Shown one piece after another: positions 8,697 to 17,922 of a DNA stretch of 37,487 nucleotides. The stretch spans positions 1 through 37,487 of the forward strand of contig CAMXBD010000016.1 of assembly GCA_947179245.1 (NCBI GenBank), written 5' to 3'. Numbering within the stretch: position 1 is the first letter of the stretch; every line of letters begins with the position of its first letter. A model generated the notes under the pieces. The model saw nothing but the letters and a program-made list of their open reading frames with translations, searched no databases and was not told the origin of the DNA. The position numbers and the translations under genes were made by a program. The DNA is from an uncultured Lachnospiraceae bacterium (GTDB taxonomy: Bacteria; Bacillota; Clostridia; Lachnospirales; Lachnospiraceae).

Positions 8697-9512
8697 TATT
8701 TTAAGGAAAAGTTCGTCGATGCCCTCATAAAACCCAACCGTAACAACCGTCCTGTCGCCGCCCGGAGTCGAAAAGACGTACTTCTTATAATATGGCGTCG
8801 TCTCCAAAAGCGGGTTCTCGGTCTCATAGGCCTCCGGCGCCGTCAGCCCCATGTAACCGCTCCACGCCCCAACTAACGCATCTGGATCTATGTCCTCCCA
8901 TTTTAACTGTGACCGCACATAAAACTCATAAATCTTACCATTATCCGCATCGATGTACGCATCCAGCAGACGGTTTTCCTTATTGGCATTCTGTAAACTT
9001 CCGAGAAGACTCAGCTTCCAGACTGCCACATTATTTCTCGGCTCCGGCACATCGATCGCCGAATAAAGAGTCGCCTCATAAGAGTCAGAATTCACTTCCC
9101 TGACGGCATCAGGCAGAATACCGAGATCTTTTAATGCCAAGAGTCCTTCGTTAGCGGTCTCGTAAATCTCTTCATCTGTAATCTCCTGTCCGGAAGGTCC
9201 ATTATGATTAATTACAAAAGCATAGGTCCCCGTCAGCTCCTGATAGCTGGCTTCTATCTCCTTAGTCTGCGAACTCTGTTCCGTTCCGGGCACACTCTGG
9301 GAATTGAGGCACTGGGATAAAATATAGAGTTTCTCATTGCTGCTTAATTGATACCGATAACCTTCACCGCCTGTCTCTTCCTCCTGTGTTCTGATCTGAT
9401 CAAGCACCCCACGGTCTTTATAGGTAGCAAGTGCCTCCGGCCCCCATATGGATAAGATTACCACTATGCCTGTCAGTGCAAGGAGCGACAGATTAAGAAT
9501 ATATTTCTTCAT
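8688..9512 (-). CDS. YycI/YycH-like or uncharacterised membrane-anchored protein downstream of the histidine kinase
   Basis: MKKYILNLSLLALTGIVVILSIWG anchor plus an extracytoplasmic region; start overlaps the end of the kinase gene. Family assignment uncertain. Confidence 0.55.
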   Translation of the reverse strand: MKKYILNLSLLALTGIVVILSIWGPEALATYKDRGVLDQIRTQEEETGGEGYRYQLSSNEKLYILSQCLNSQSVPGTEQSSQTKEIEASYQELTGTYAFVINHNGPSGQEITDEEIYETANEGLLALKDLGILPDAVREVNSDSYEATLYSAIDVPEPRNNVAVWKLSLLGSLQNANKENRLLDAYIDADNGKIYEFYVRSQLKWEDIDPDALVGAWSGYMGLTAPEAYETENPLLETTPYYKKYVFSTPGGDRTVVTVGFYEGIDELFLKISK

Positions 9513-10923
9513 TCTGTTCCTCCTTTCCTTCCTCATGTAAAAGGAATCCAGCTGCAGTGCCTTCGCCAAGCCTGCTTTCGATCTCTAATTTACTGTCGTG
9601 CAGTGCAAGAATCTCCGTACAAAGCGCCAATCCAAGCCCCGCACCGTTTCTACTGCGCGATCTGGACTTGTCTACCATATAGAACGCCTGTGTGATCTTC
9701 GACACCTCTTCTTCGGGGATTCCGATACCGTGATCTCTGACGGTAAATCGATAGCCATCTTCTTCTGAATGTCCCTCTATCTCGATTTTGCTTCCCTGTT
9801 CTGATGCCTTACAGGCATTATCCAGAAGATTTACCAGCACCGTCTGGATCAGGCTTGTATCAGCCATCACATGCGCCTCGTCATAAGTAAATATAAATTC
9901 CATCGTTTCATTCGGAAGAAACATGCTGCGAAGATATTCAAACAACGCCGATACTGGTATTTTCTGAAGTTTTGCTCCCTCTTTTTTCGTCACAATAATA
10001 TCCAAAAGACGCAGTGACATCGATTCAAGTCTTTTACCTTCTGTATAGATATAATTAGCAGAGAGAAGACTTTTCTCCTCATCCAGCTTTCTGGAGCGAA
10101 GCATATCCGCATAGCCGATGATCGAAGTAAGCGGCGTCTTCAATTCATGTGCAAAAGCACCTACGAAGTCTTCCCGCGCCTGAACCTCATCCTCCAACTG
10201 TCCGATTGTCTCTTCCAGCGCCTCCGACATACGGTTAAAATCCTGCGTCAACTGTCCCAGCTCATCATTGCTGACCTGTTTTGCACGATAACTGTAGTCT
10301 CCCGCTGTCATCTCTTTCGCCGCCCTCATGAGAAGACGAATCGGCTTGGTCAGCCCCGAAGCTATAAAATACATGATCACAATACCGAGAACCAGCATCA
10401 GCATCATCAGCCGTCTGTAGACCGTAAAACCCATCTGACGCTCTTCAAATACCTGCGATACATCTCTTAATGTTTCCAGATACAATACTCTTCCGAGCGC
10501 ATTAACACTGCTCCCCGTCTGTATATAAAAGCTATCGTCCACACGGATCACGCGGTACGAATATTGATTTTCTTCTGTAGAACTTAACAGCTCATCATCC
10601 GTCTCGAATCCGTCACTGGCATAGAGTACATTTTTCTCTTCGTCGGATATACGAAGAAGACGTCCCGTCCCCTGCCCGCCTGTCTCCAGATTGGAGGCGA
10701 TCTGTTCCACCGAACTGTTCTGAAGCAGATCATACTTTACCGGCACGTTCAGCGCAGCAGTCTCAAATGCGAACCGCAAAATGCTGTTTTCGTCAAGTGC
10801 CTGACCGACTTCCCGCTCCAGCGAAGTCTCAAACACATAATTTACAAAATAATAGCCGCTAAGGCCAAGTGTGAGGGCTATGATGATCGTAGTCCACAAT
10901 AAAAGTTTATGGGAAAATTTCAT
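9493..10923 (-). CDS. Membrane sensor histidine kinase (HAMP-HisKA-HATPase)
   Basis: Two TM segments; HAMP region; FVGAFAHELKTPLTSIIGYADMLR H-box; LVNLLDNACKAS and RDHGIGIPEEE N/G1 boxes; GAGLGLALC. Confidence 0.95.
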   Translation of the reverse strand: MKFSHKLLLWTTIIIALTLGLSGYYFVNYVFETSLEREVGQALDENSILRFAFETAALNVPVKYDLLQNSSVEQIASNLETGGQGTGRLLRISDEEKNVLYASDGFETDDELLSSTEENQYSYRVIRVDDSFYIQTGSSVNALGRVLYLETLRDVSQVFEERQMGFTVYRRLMMLMLVLGIVIMYFIASGLTKPIRLLMRAAKEMTAGDYSYRAKQVSNDELGQLTQDFNRMSEALEETIGQLEDEVQAREDFVGAFAHELKTPLTSIIGYADMLRSRKLDEEKSLLSANYIYTEGKRLESMSLRLLDIIVTKKEGAKLQKIPVSALFEYLRSMFLPNETMEFIFTYDEAHVMADTSLIQTVLVNLLDNACKASEQGSKIEIEGHSEEDGYRFTVRDHGIGIPEEEVSKITQAFYMVDKSRSRSRNGAGLGLALCTEILALHDSKLEIESRLGEGTAAGFLLHEEGKEEQNEEIYS

Positions 10924-10935
10924 GTTTTCCTCCTT

Positions 10936-11589
10936 TTATATTTCCAAACGATATCCTATCTTGTATACTGCCACAAGATTTTTCTCCCAGCCCAGCTTCT
11001 TCCTAAGCCTCTGCACATGAAGATCAAGCGTCCTGCTGTTGGCATAATACTCATCATCCCATACTTTTTCATACAGATTCTCACGAAACAGAGCCACATT
11101 TCTGTTCTCCGCAAAAAGCATCAGAAGGTCAAATTCCTTACTGGTAAGCGGTACGGGATTCCCAGACCGCGTCACCCGCCTTGCTTCAATATCAATATCA
11201 ATCTCTCCAACGGTGAGCTTCTTATCTGCCTTGTTATATCTGCGCAGAACCGCTTCCACCCTCGCAAGGAGTTCTGTCACATCAAAAGGCTTTATCAGAT
11301 AATCATCCGCTCCAAGCTTAAGCCCCTTGACTCTGTCCTTCACCTCATGCTTCGCCGAAATAAAAATGACCGGAACCTTATACGGTCTTATGTAATCCAT
11401 TACATCATAGCCGTCCGCTCCCGGCAGCATAATATCCAAAAGAACCAAGTCATACGTACTCTTCTCAACAGCATCTATCGCCGCAAGCCCGTCCTGCACT
11501 ACCGTACAGGAATATCCTGCGGCAGACAGATTCATATCGATCAGATCACAAATAGGTTTTTCATCATCTACAATCAGTATTTTAATCAT
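10936..11589 (-). CDS. OmpR/PhoB-family response regulator
   Basis: MIKILIVDDEKPICDLI, DLVLLDIMLPGADG, PVIFISAK, LGADDYLIKPF; C-terminal winged helix LTSKEFDLLMLF...RTLDLHVQRLRKKLG. Confidence 0.95.
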   Translation of the reverse strand: MIKILIVDDEKPICDLIDMNLSAAGYSCTVVQDGLAAIDAVEKSTYDLVLLDIMLPGADGYDVMDYIRPYKVPVIFISAKHEVKDRVKGLKLGADDYLIKPFDVTELLARVEAVLRRYNKADKKLTVGEIDIDIEARRVTRSGNPVPLTSKEFDLLMLFAENRNVALFRENLYEKVWDDEYYANSRTLDLHVQRLRKKLGWEKNLVAVYKIGYRLEI

Positions 11590-12758
11590 GTCTCCGGACT
11601 CCACCCCCAATAGGCTCTCGCCTTTTCAACAAGTCCCGCAACTGTGTCTTCATCGCTGCAAATTACTTTTTTCTTCACTTCAATATCTGTCTCAAATCCG
11701 CTTGTACGCTGATAATAAATCGCGTAATCACTCTTAATGACAACTTCATTATCATTACCTGCATAGCTGTAGCGGGCAAGCACCAGAAGATCCTTCATCC
11801 CGTCCCCGTCGATGTCTCTGCATGCGATTCCCTTGAGCGCATACAGATTGTCAAAATCCCCCATCGGCTGGAAACTCCACACAATATCGCCCTGCTCATT
11901 CACCAGATAAATCATCAATGTAGCAAACTCCGCCATCGTATAAGTTCCGGGCATTACTTCCAGATATCCCAGCTTTTCAAACTGTCTGGAATAGTCCTGT
12001 TCGGCAGTGATCACGAAACCATTCCTGAGAAGTTCTCTCTTCGTCGATGCGGTGTAGAGAAATTCTGTCGAATAGCCGTCCCTGACATACGCAATAATGC
12101 TTTCCGCGCTCTTGTTCATGCCAAATCTGTTGATTTTATCCGATATCCTGTAATCACGGTAAAATCCCTCACTGTCCTGAAACAACACATCCCCCACCTT
12201 ATAGGTTTTGCCCGAATAAGAGCCTGTTCTGTTTCTGCAGTCAACGATCAGTATGATATCCATCCTTCCGTCCTGATTTAAGTCCTGAAAAGAGACCGCA
12301 GAAATGGCACGGACCGTTTGTTCCAAGCTGCCGATGTTCCAGCTGTTGGCAGCATGCTGATCCGTCCTGTATACCACCTTCCCGTCTTCCTGCGTTAAAA
12401 AAAGAGCAAGCCTGTGATACTTTTCTTCCATGGCAGGCACAAGATAGACATTCCCGAAACTCTCCGTCTCGATCGGAAAAATCTGATCCTCTATCACGGT
12501 AAATCCGTAATCGTCGATTTCCCACTGTCTTTCGATCGCATTCAGTCTTGTCTGATAGTCCTCATAATCTGTAAGAAGCTGACGGTCAGTATTATCTTTT
12601 TCCGTCCCGGCTTCCACAGATACATCCGCATCCTTTGCACAAACAGGCACAGAAAAGATATCTAATACCAGCGCCGCTATACAAAGTATACTGCCTGACA
12701 ATATGAAATTTGCCTTTAGCTTCTTAAGAAAACTTTTTGTCTTCTGCACACTGTTCAC
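11586..12758 (-). CDS. Exported protein with VCBS/FG-GAP-like repeats, translationally coupled to the response regulator
   Basis: Signal-like N-terminus; DLNQDGRMDIILI and DIDGDGMKDLLVL motifs; ATGA overlap with the response regulator start at 11586-11589. Confidence 0.65.
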   Translation of the reverse strand: MNSVQKTKSFLKKLKANFILSGSILCIAALVLDIFSVPVCAKDADVSVEAGTEKDNTDRQLLTDYEDYQTRLNAIERQWEIDDYGFTVIEDQIFPIETESFGNVYLVPAMEEKYHRLALFLTQEDGKVVYRTDQHAANSWNIGSLEQTVRAISAVSFQDLNQDGRMDIILIVDCRNRTGSYSGKTYKVGDVLFQDSEGFYRDYRISDKINRFGMNKSAESIIAYVRDGYSTEFLYTASTKRELLRNGFVITAEQDYSRQFEKLGYLEVMPGTYTMAEFATLMIYLVNEQGDIVWSFQPMGDFDNLYALKGIACRDIDGDGMKDLLVLARYSYAGNDNEVVIKSDYAIYYQRTSGFETDIEVKKKVICSDEDTVAGLVEKARAYWGWSPET

Positions 12759-12790
12759 CAGCTCTTCCTTAGTGCTGTCTCTGTCGCTGT

Positions 12791-14242
12791 CTACACATTA
12801 ATCTCCGCCTTCACGCCAAGCAGTTCCTTATTCTCCTCAAGAATCGGATTAACGATCTCTTCTAAGAACTTCTCTGTCTGAAGCGGTGCCCGTCCCACAT
12901 ATCTGGACGGTTCCATCGTTTTTAACAAATCTTCTTCGGTCATATTAAATGCTGGATCTGCAGCGATGAGTTCAAGCAGGTTGTTCTCCTTGCCCTCACG
13001 TTTCACATTGGCGCCTGCCTCCATGGACAGTTCCCTGATCTTCTCATGCAGTTCCTGACGATTGCCACCCATCTTAACAGCATCCATCATAATATTCTCC
13101 GTCGCCATGAAGGGCAGTTCACTCATCAGGCGTTTCGTAATGACCTTATCATACACTACCAGACCATCCACCACATTCAGGCACAGATCAAGAATACCAT
13201 CGATAGCTAAGAACGCCTCCGGAATGGACAGCCTCTTATTGGCAGAATCATCAAGCGTTCTCTCAAACCACTGAGTCGCAGAAGTGATTGCCGGGTTTAA
13301 GGCATCAATCATCACATATCTGGATAGAGAAGCAATACGCTCACTCCGCATCGGATTTCTCTTATATGCCATGGCAGAGGAACCAATCTGGCTCTTCTCG
13401 AAGGGCTCTTCTACTTCTTTCAAATGCTGTAACAATCTGATATCATTAGACATCTTATGTGCGGATGCCGCGATACCCGCCAGTACATTGCAGACTCTTG
13501 TATCCACCTTACGGGAGTAGGTCTGACCCGATACCGGATAGCACTTATCAAATCCCATCTTCTTTGCGATCATGGGATCGATCTTATCGATCGTCTCCTG
13601 ATCCCCATCAAAAAGCTCCAAGAAGGAAGCCTGTGTTCCCGTCGTTCCTTTGGAACCTAAAAGCTTCATAGTGGACAGCACATAGTCTAAATCCTCCAAG
13701 TCAAGACAGAACTCCTGCGTCCACAATGTCGCTCTTTTTCCTACAGTCGTCGGCTGCGCCGGCTGAAAATGAGTAAATGCGAGGGTAGGAAGATCTTTAT
13801 ACTGCTTAGCAAACTTTGCAAGCTCAGCGATAACGTTCACCAGCTTTTTCTTAACCAGCTTCATTGCTTCCGTCATCACGATAATATCCGTGTTGTCGCC
13901 CACATAACAGGATGTGGCTCCCAGATGGATGATGCCCGCCGCCTTGAGGCACTGCTGACCATAGGCATATACATGACTCATCACGTCATGGCGTACTTCT
14001 TTCTCCCGTGCTTTTGCCACATCATAATTGATGTCCTCCACGTGGGCTTTCAGTTCATCAATCTGCTCTTTTGTAATGACGGGTTTCCCATTCTGGCAAA
14101 GCCCCAGTTCCATCTCCGTCTCCGCCAAGGCGATCCACAGCTTTCTCCATGTTCTGAATTTCATATCAGGTGAGAAGATATACTGCATCTCCTTGCTGGC
14201 ATAGCGTTCCGATAACGGACTCACATACTTATCTGTACTCAT
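12791..14242 (-). CDS. purB: Adenylosuccinate lyase
   Basis: ATSCYVGDNTDIIVMTEA, FTHFQPAQPTTVGKRA, SSAMAYKRNPMRSERI signature. Start MSTDKY preceded by AGGAG. Confidence 0.95.
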   Translation of the reverse strand: MSTDKYVSPLSERYASKEMQYIFSPDMKFRTWRKLWIALAETEMELGLCQNGKPVITKEQIDELKAHVEDINYDVAKAREKEVRHDVMSHVYAYGQQCLKAAGIIHLGATSCYVGDNTDIIVMTEAMKLVKKKLVNVIAELAKFAKQYKDLPTLAFTHFQPAQPTTVGKRATLWTQEFCLDLEDLDYVLSTMKLLGSKGTTGTQASFLELFDGDQETIDKIDPMIAKKMGFDKCYPVSGQTYSRKVDTRVCNVLAGIAASAHKMSNDIRLLQHLKEVEEPFEKSQIGSSAMAYKRNPMRSERIASLSRYVMIDALNPAITSATQWFERTLDDSANKRLSIPEAFLAIDGILDLCLNVVDGLVVYDKVITKRLMSELPFMATENIMMDAVKMGGNRQELHEKIRELSMEAGANVKREGKENNLLELIAADPAFNMTEEDLLKTMEPSRYVGRAPLQTEKFLEEIVNPILEENKELLGVKAEINV

Positions 14243-14285
14243 AGTTTCTTTCTCCTGTCCTTTCCATTCTAACTCCATATTCATA

Positions 14286-14358
14286 GGAAGAATGCTGCTT
14301 TTGCAGCAAGTCCGCCTTGCGGACGGTTCTTCCGCGTGAATGGTATTTTCATTCACGC
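14286..14358 (-). other. Structured purF-purB junction element: stop-codon-overlapping hairpin followed by a predicted three-way junction
   Basis: GCGTGAAT/ATTCACGC (14334-14341/14351-14358); GGAAGAA/TTCTTCC (14286-14292/14327-14333) encloses TGCTGCttttGCAGCA and GTCCGCcttGCGGAC hairpins. Confidence 0.8.
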
Positions 14359-15786
14359 TAGTTCTCCGCGTATATCCTCCGTCGGCGGCTTAAGCGGATA
14401 CTCACCAGTGAAACAGCCTTTGCAGATTTCCAGTCCTCCCGCGATCTGCGTGAGCCGCTCCATTCTAAGATAGCCTAGTGAATCGGCTCCGATGATCCTA
14501 CAGATTTCCTCCACGGAACGCTCGTAAGCGATCAGCTGCTCCCTTGCCGGCACATCCGTTCCAAAGTAACAGGGATATAAGAACGGCGGGGAACTCACCC
14601 GCATATGTACCTCTTTCGCTCCCGCTTCCCGGAGCATTCTGACAATACGATCCGACGTAGTTCCTCTGACAATGGAATCGTCAATCATGATGATGCGCTT
14701 GCCGTTTACCGCTTCTTTGATTGCGTTGAGTTTAACTTGTACACTGCTCTCACGGCTCTTCTGTCCCGGTTTGATAAAAGTACGCCCCACATAGGTATTC
14801 TTCACAAACGCCTGTCCGTAGGGAATGCCTGACTGCATAGAATATCCCAGTGCGGCGCAGTTGCCAGACTCCGGCACGCCCACTACCAGATCCGCCTCCA
14901 CAGGCGAATCCATCGCCAGAAATTTACCCGCCATAATGCGCGAGTCATAGACACTGACCCCGTCGATGCGGCTGTCAGGTCTGGCAAAATAAATATACTC
15001 AAAAATACATCTGCCATGCTTCTCTCTCGGCAGACACATACTTTTGTCCGACTCAATTCCTTTATCCGGTGAAATCGTGACGATCTCGCCCGGTTCCACA
15101 TCTCTTACATATTCTGCACCGATGGTATCCAATGCACAAGTCTCCGAGGCGAGGATATATGCATGGTCCCTCCTGCCGATACACAGAGGTTTGAAACCAT
15201 AGGGATCTCTGGCGCCGATCAGTTTGCGCGGCGACATGACAATCAGCGAGTAGGCTCCTTTAATCTTATGCATAGCACGTCCCACAGCCTCCTCAACCGT
15301 CTTACTGTTCAGTCGCTCTCTGGCGATATGGTAAGCTATGACTTCCGAGTCAATAGTCGTCTGGAAGATTGCACCGGAATACTCCAGTTCATGCCTAAGC
15401 TCACCGGCGTTGATCAGGTTCCCGTTATGCGCCAGTCCCAATGTTCCCTTCACATAATTCAGTACAAGTGGCTGGGCATTTTCCCTTGTGCTGCTTCCCG
15501 TCGTCGAGTAGCGCACATGTCCCACGCCGATATCACCTTTTAACTTCTCCAAGGTATCCGGAGTGAAATTCTCATTCAGCAGCCCCATCTCCTTGGCACT
15601 TAAGACTTTGCCTTTCGGTCCGGCAGTATCACTGACCGCAATACCGCAGCTTTCCTGTCCTCTGTGCTGTAATGCAAATAATCCGTAATAAATCGTGGAA
15701 GCCACATCGCCGCCATCGAAATCATAAATACCGAATACACCACATTCCTCGCCTAACTTATCTGTCTGTTCTGTCTCTGTGTTCAT
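14353..15786 (-). CDS. purF: Amidophosphoribosyltransferase (propeptide, FeS-type)
   Basis: Short propeptide then CGVFGIYD; ALQHRGQESCGIA; RIIMIDDSIVRGTTS; C-terminal GGLEICKGCFTGEYP. Confidence 0.97.
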   Translation of the reverse strand: MNTETEQTDKLGEECGVFGIYDFDGGDVASTIYYGLFALQHRGQESCGIAVSDTAGPKGKVLSAKEMGLLNENFTPDTLEKLKGDIGVGHVRYSTTGSSTRENAQPLVLNYVKGTLGLAHNGNLINAGELRHELEYSGAIFQTTIDSEVIAYHIARERLNSKTVEEAVGRAMHKIKGAYSLIVMSPRKLIGARDPYGFKPLCIGRRDHAYILASETCALDTIGAEYVRDVEPGEIVTISPDKGIESDKSMCLPREKHGRCIFEYIYFARPDSRIDGVSVYDSRIMAGKFLAMDSPVEADLVVGVPESGNCAALGYSMQSGIPYGQAFVKNTYVGRTFIKPGQKSRESSVQVKLNAIKEAVNGKRIIMIDDSIVRGTTSDRIVRMLREAGAKEVHMRVSSPPFLYPCYFGTDVPAREQLIAYERSVEEICRIIGADSLGYLRMERLTQIAGGLEICKGCFTGEYPLKPPTEDIRGELA

Positions 15787-15797
15787 CCTGAATCCTC

Positions 15798-16982
15798 TTA
15801 ATGTTGAAATTTCTTCTCATACTCCTCTACTGACGCCATGATTTCCTTAGCATACTGTGGGTACCGCTCCACCAACGCTTTGATTTCTTTCTGCGATCCG
15901 CCTGCCACTACCTCTTTGTTATAATCCATCCGCCGGCGCAGCGACTGTCTTCTTATAATCAGGTTATGGCGTATCTCCACCATTTCTTTATGATCCAGAA
16001 TAGCCTCGGTCTGATGCAGCCATACTGCCGGATCTTTAATCTGGTATCGTTTTAATATCTGTAGCAGTTCCTGCTCATTGTAATCCAAGTCAAGTTCTGC
16101 CCTGCGGAACTTCTCACGCTCCTCTTTCTCAATCTTATAATTTTCCCACAACTGTATCAGTTCCTGCGCACTGGATACCCCGTATTTTAAATATAAATAA
16201 TCGAGCAGGTTCGTATTGTTAACATATCTGATCTTCACTTTATTCTGCAGCAGAATGATCTTGTTGATCCCTATCTCCACACGGCGGAGTTCCTTTCTGG
16301 CATCCACATGTTTGACATAGATTATTGTGATCGCAAGTGCCGCAGCGGCCGCCGTCACAAGATATCCGGCATGAGTATCCATCTCTAAGAAGTACTGTAA
16401 AAGTAAGAGCAGAATAATACACAATCCCACCGCTGCTATACAGATGAACGCCATGCCCCTTGTATCGGATATGATATGCATCACTTCGTTTTTCCGGTAC
16501 AGATATGCATGTTTCTCACCTTCCAGCCTGCTTAGATCCTGTCTGATCAGATTCTGATAGTCCTCTGCCTCCGTCAGCTTCTGATACCCCTCTTCCACCT
16601 CATCAACGATCCGCTCTATCTGCTGGTATTTCTCATCGCTGATCCTGCGTGGACGCTCCATGAAATCCGCTTTACTATCCTGCAAGAGCGACACCCTCTT
16701 CGCGCATTCCTTGAGTTGCTCGCTCTCTTCAGGTGGAAGCGCTTCGATCTCTTCCATGTCCTTCAGATAGGAAGTCACCATATCATACTCAAAAGTCAGA
16801 TTTTCCAATTCCCGTGTAGCGTCAGCCATCCGCTCCAGACAGTTTTTGACATAATCGTTTCTCTGTTCCTTATTATGATAGTCTATCTGGTGCTCGTCGC
16901 CCTCTTCTGCCCACTCTGCGTTATCATAATCATCGTCATCTTTTCCGCGAAATTTATCTAATAAATTTTTAAACCAACCCAT
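15798..16982 (-). CDS. Coiled-coil protein with two central TM helices, unknown function
   Basis: Long charged helical regions flank FICIAAVGLCIILLLLLQYFL and GYLVTAAAAALAITIIYV. Confidence 0.7.
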   Translation of the reverse strand: MGWFKNLLDKFRGKDDDDYDNAEWAEEGDEHQIDYHNKEQRNDYVKNCLERMADATRELENLTFEYDMVTSYLKDMEEIEALPPEESEQLKECAKRVSLLQDSKADFMERPRRISDEKYQQIERIVDEVEEGYQKLTEAEDYQNLIRQDLSRLEGEKHAYLYRKNEVMHIISDTRGMAFICIAAVGLCIILLLLLQYFLEMDTHAGYLVTAAAAALAITIIYVKHVDARKELRRVEIGINKIILLQNKVKIRYVNNTNLLDYLYLKYGVSSAQELIQLWENYKIEKEEREKFRRAELDLDYNEQELLQILKRYQIKDPAVWLHQTEAILDHKEMVEIRHNLIIRRQSLRRRMDYNKEVVAGGSQKEIKALVERYPQYAKEIMASVEEYEKKFQH

Positions 16983-16997
16983 TTTGTTATCTCCATT

Positions 16998-17855
16998 CTA
17001 AGACACGTATTCCCGATATTGCTCTTTTAAGCTGACCGTCAGTTTCTCAATCTCCTGATAATACTGGACATCACTGCCGCCTGTACTGCTTCCTTCTTCC
17101 TTAAATACCTGAAGAGTAAAAAGCATACGGTTCTCGTCCGTCCCTTCAAATTGTCCGGACGCCTGTTCCATCCGCCTCTCCACTCTCAAGGAAGCATCGT
17201 GGTATTCCGGATGATCCGCAATAAAAGTAATATATTCTTTATCCTCATAGTACATACGCAGGGACGCCAGATACATCTCCAGACTCTCCTCATTCCTGTC
17301 CTGCCCGTATGCCTGCATGAACCAGTCCGCCGCCTGTTTAAACATAAACATTCCAGTGCAGGTCACTCCCATGTTATGCAGAATCGCACCCCGCAGTATC
17401 TTATCTGTCTCCGGCATCTGCTCAAGCAGACTGTAGTACTGTTTTAAAGCCATAAAATACTTACGGTTCTGCAGCATGTAATCCGCTTTAGCCTTTTTGC
17501 GCTCATAGGGATTTAAGCCCTCGTTGCTCTTAACAGTCTGTTCTGTCTGCGCAATCACTTCCTCCGGATACAAATTCACATATTCTAATATTGTTCCCAC
17601 AAACGCAACTAGGGAACCGTTCTGATTTAACAACGAATAAAGCGTGTGCGCCAGCTCATTTAATCCGCACTGCTCATCCATCCATTGTACAAGATCACGC
17701 TGCATCATATCCTGATCTAACAATTCAGCTCTATCTACCAAAAGATAGCACAATTCTTCTATCGAATACAAGTTTACATAAAATTTTTCTACAAAATATG
17801 GTTTCGAGGCATATTCGCCTGTTGCCAAAATAATCTGACTCATGACCGCAGTCAC
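16998..17855 (-). CDS. Small TPR-like protein, unknown function
   Basis: Helical-repeat composition (ADYMLQNRKYFMALKQYYSLLEQMPETDKILRGAILHNMGVTCTGMFMFKQAADWFMQAY). Start may be at 17843. Confidence 0.65.
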   Translation of the reverse strand: MTAVMSQIILATGEYASKPYFVEKFYVNLYSIEELCYLLVDRAELLDQDMMQRDLVQWMDEQCGLNELAHTLYSLLNQNGSLVAFVGTILEYVNLYPEEVIAQTEQTVKSNEGLNPYERKKAKADYMLQNRKYFMALKQYYSLLEQMPETDKILRGAILHNMGVTCTGMFMFKQAADWFMQAYGQDRNEESLEMYLASLRMYYEDKEYITFIADHPEYHDASLRVERRMEQASGQFEGTDENRMLFTLQVFKEEGSSTGGSDVQYYQEIEKLTVSLKEQYREYVS

Positions 17856-17922
17856 ACCTTTCCGTATCTTTGCACGTCATCTGAATGTCTGTCAATACAT
17901 CCGTTTCTTCCGGATGCCATAT

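Noticed and set aside
14243-14356. 38-aa N-terminal extension of PurB in the ORF track
   Set aside because: The extension translates the structured purF-purB junction; an RBS-supported start exists at 14242 (MSTDKY).
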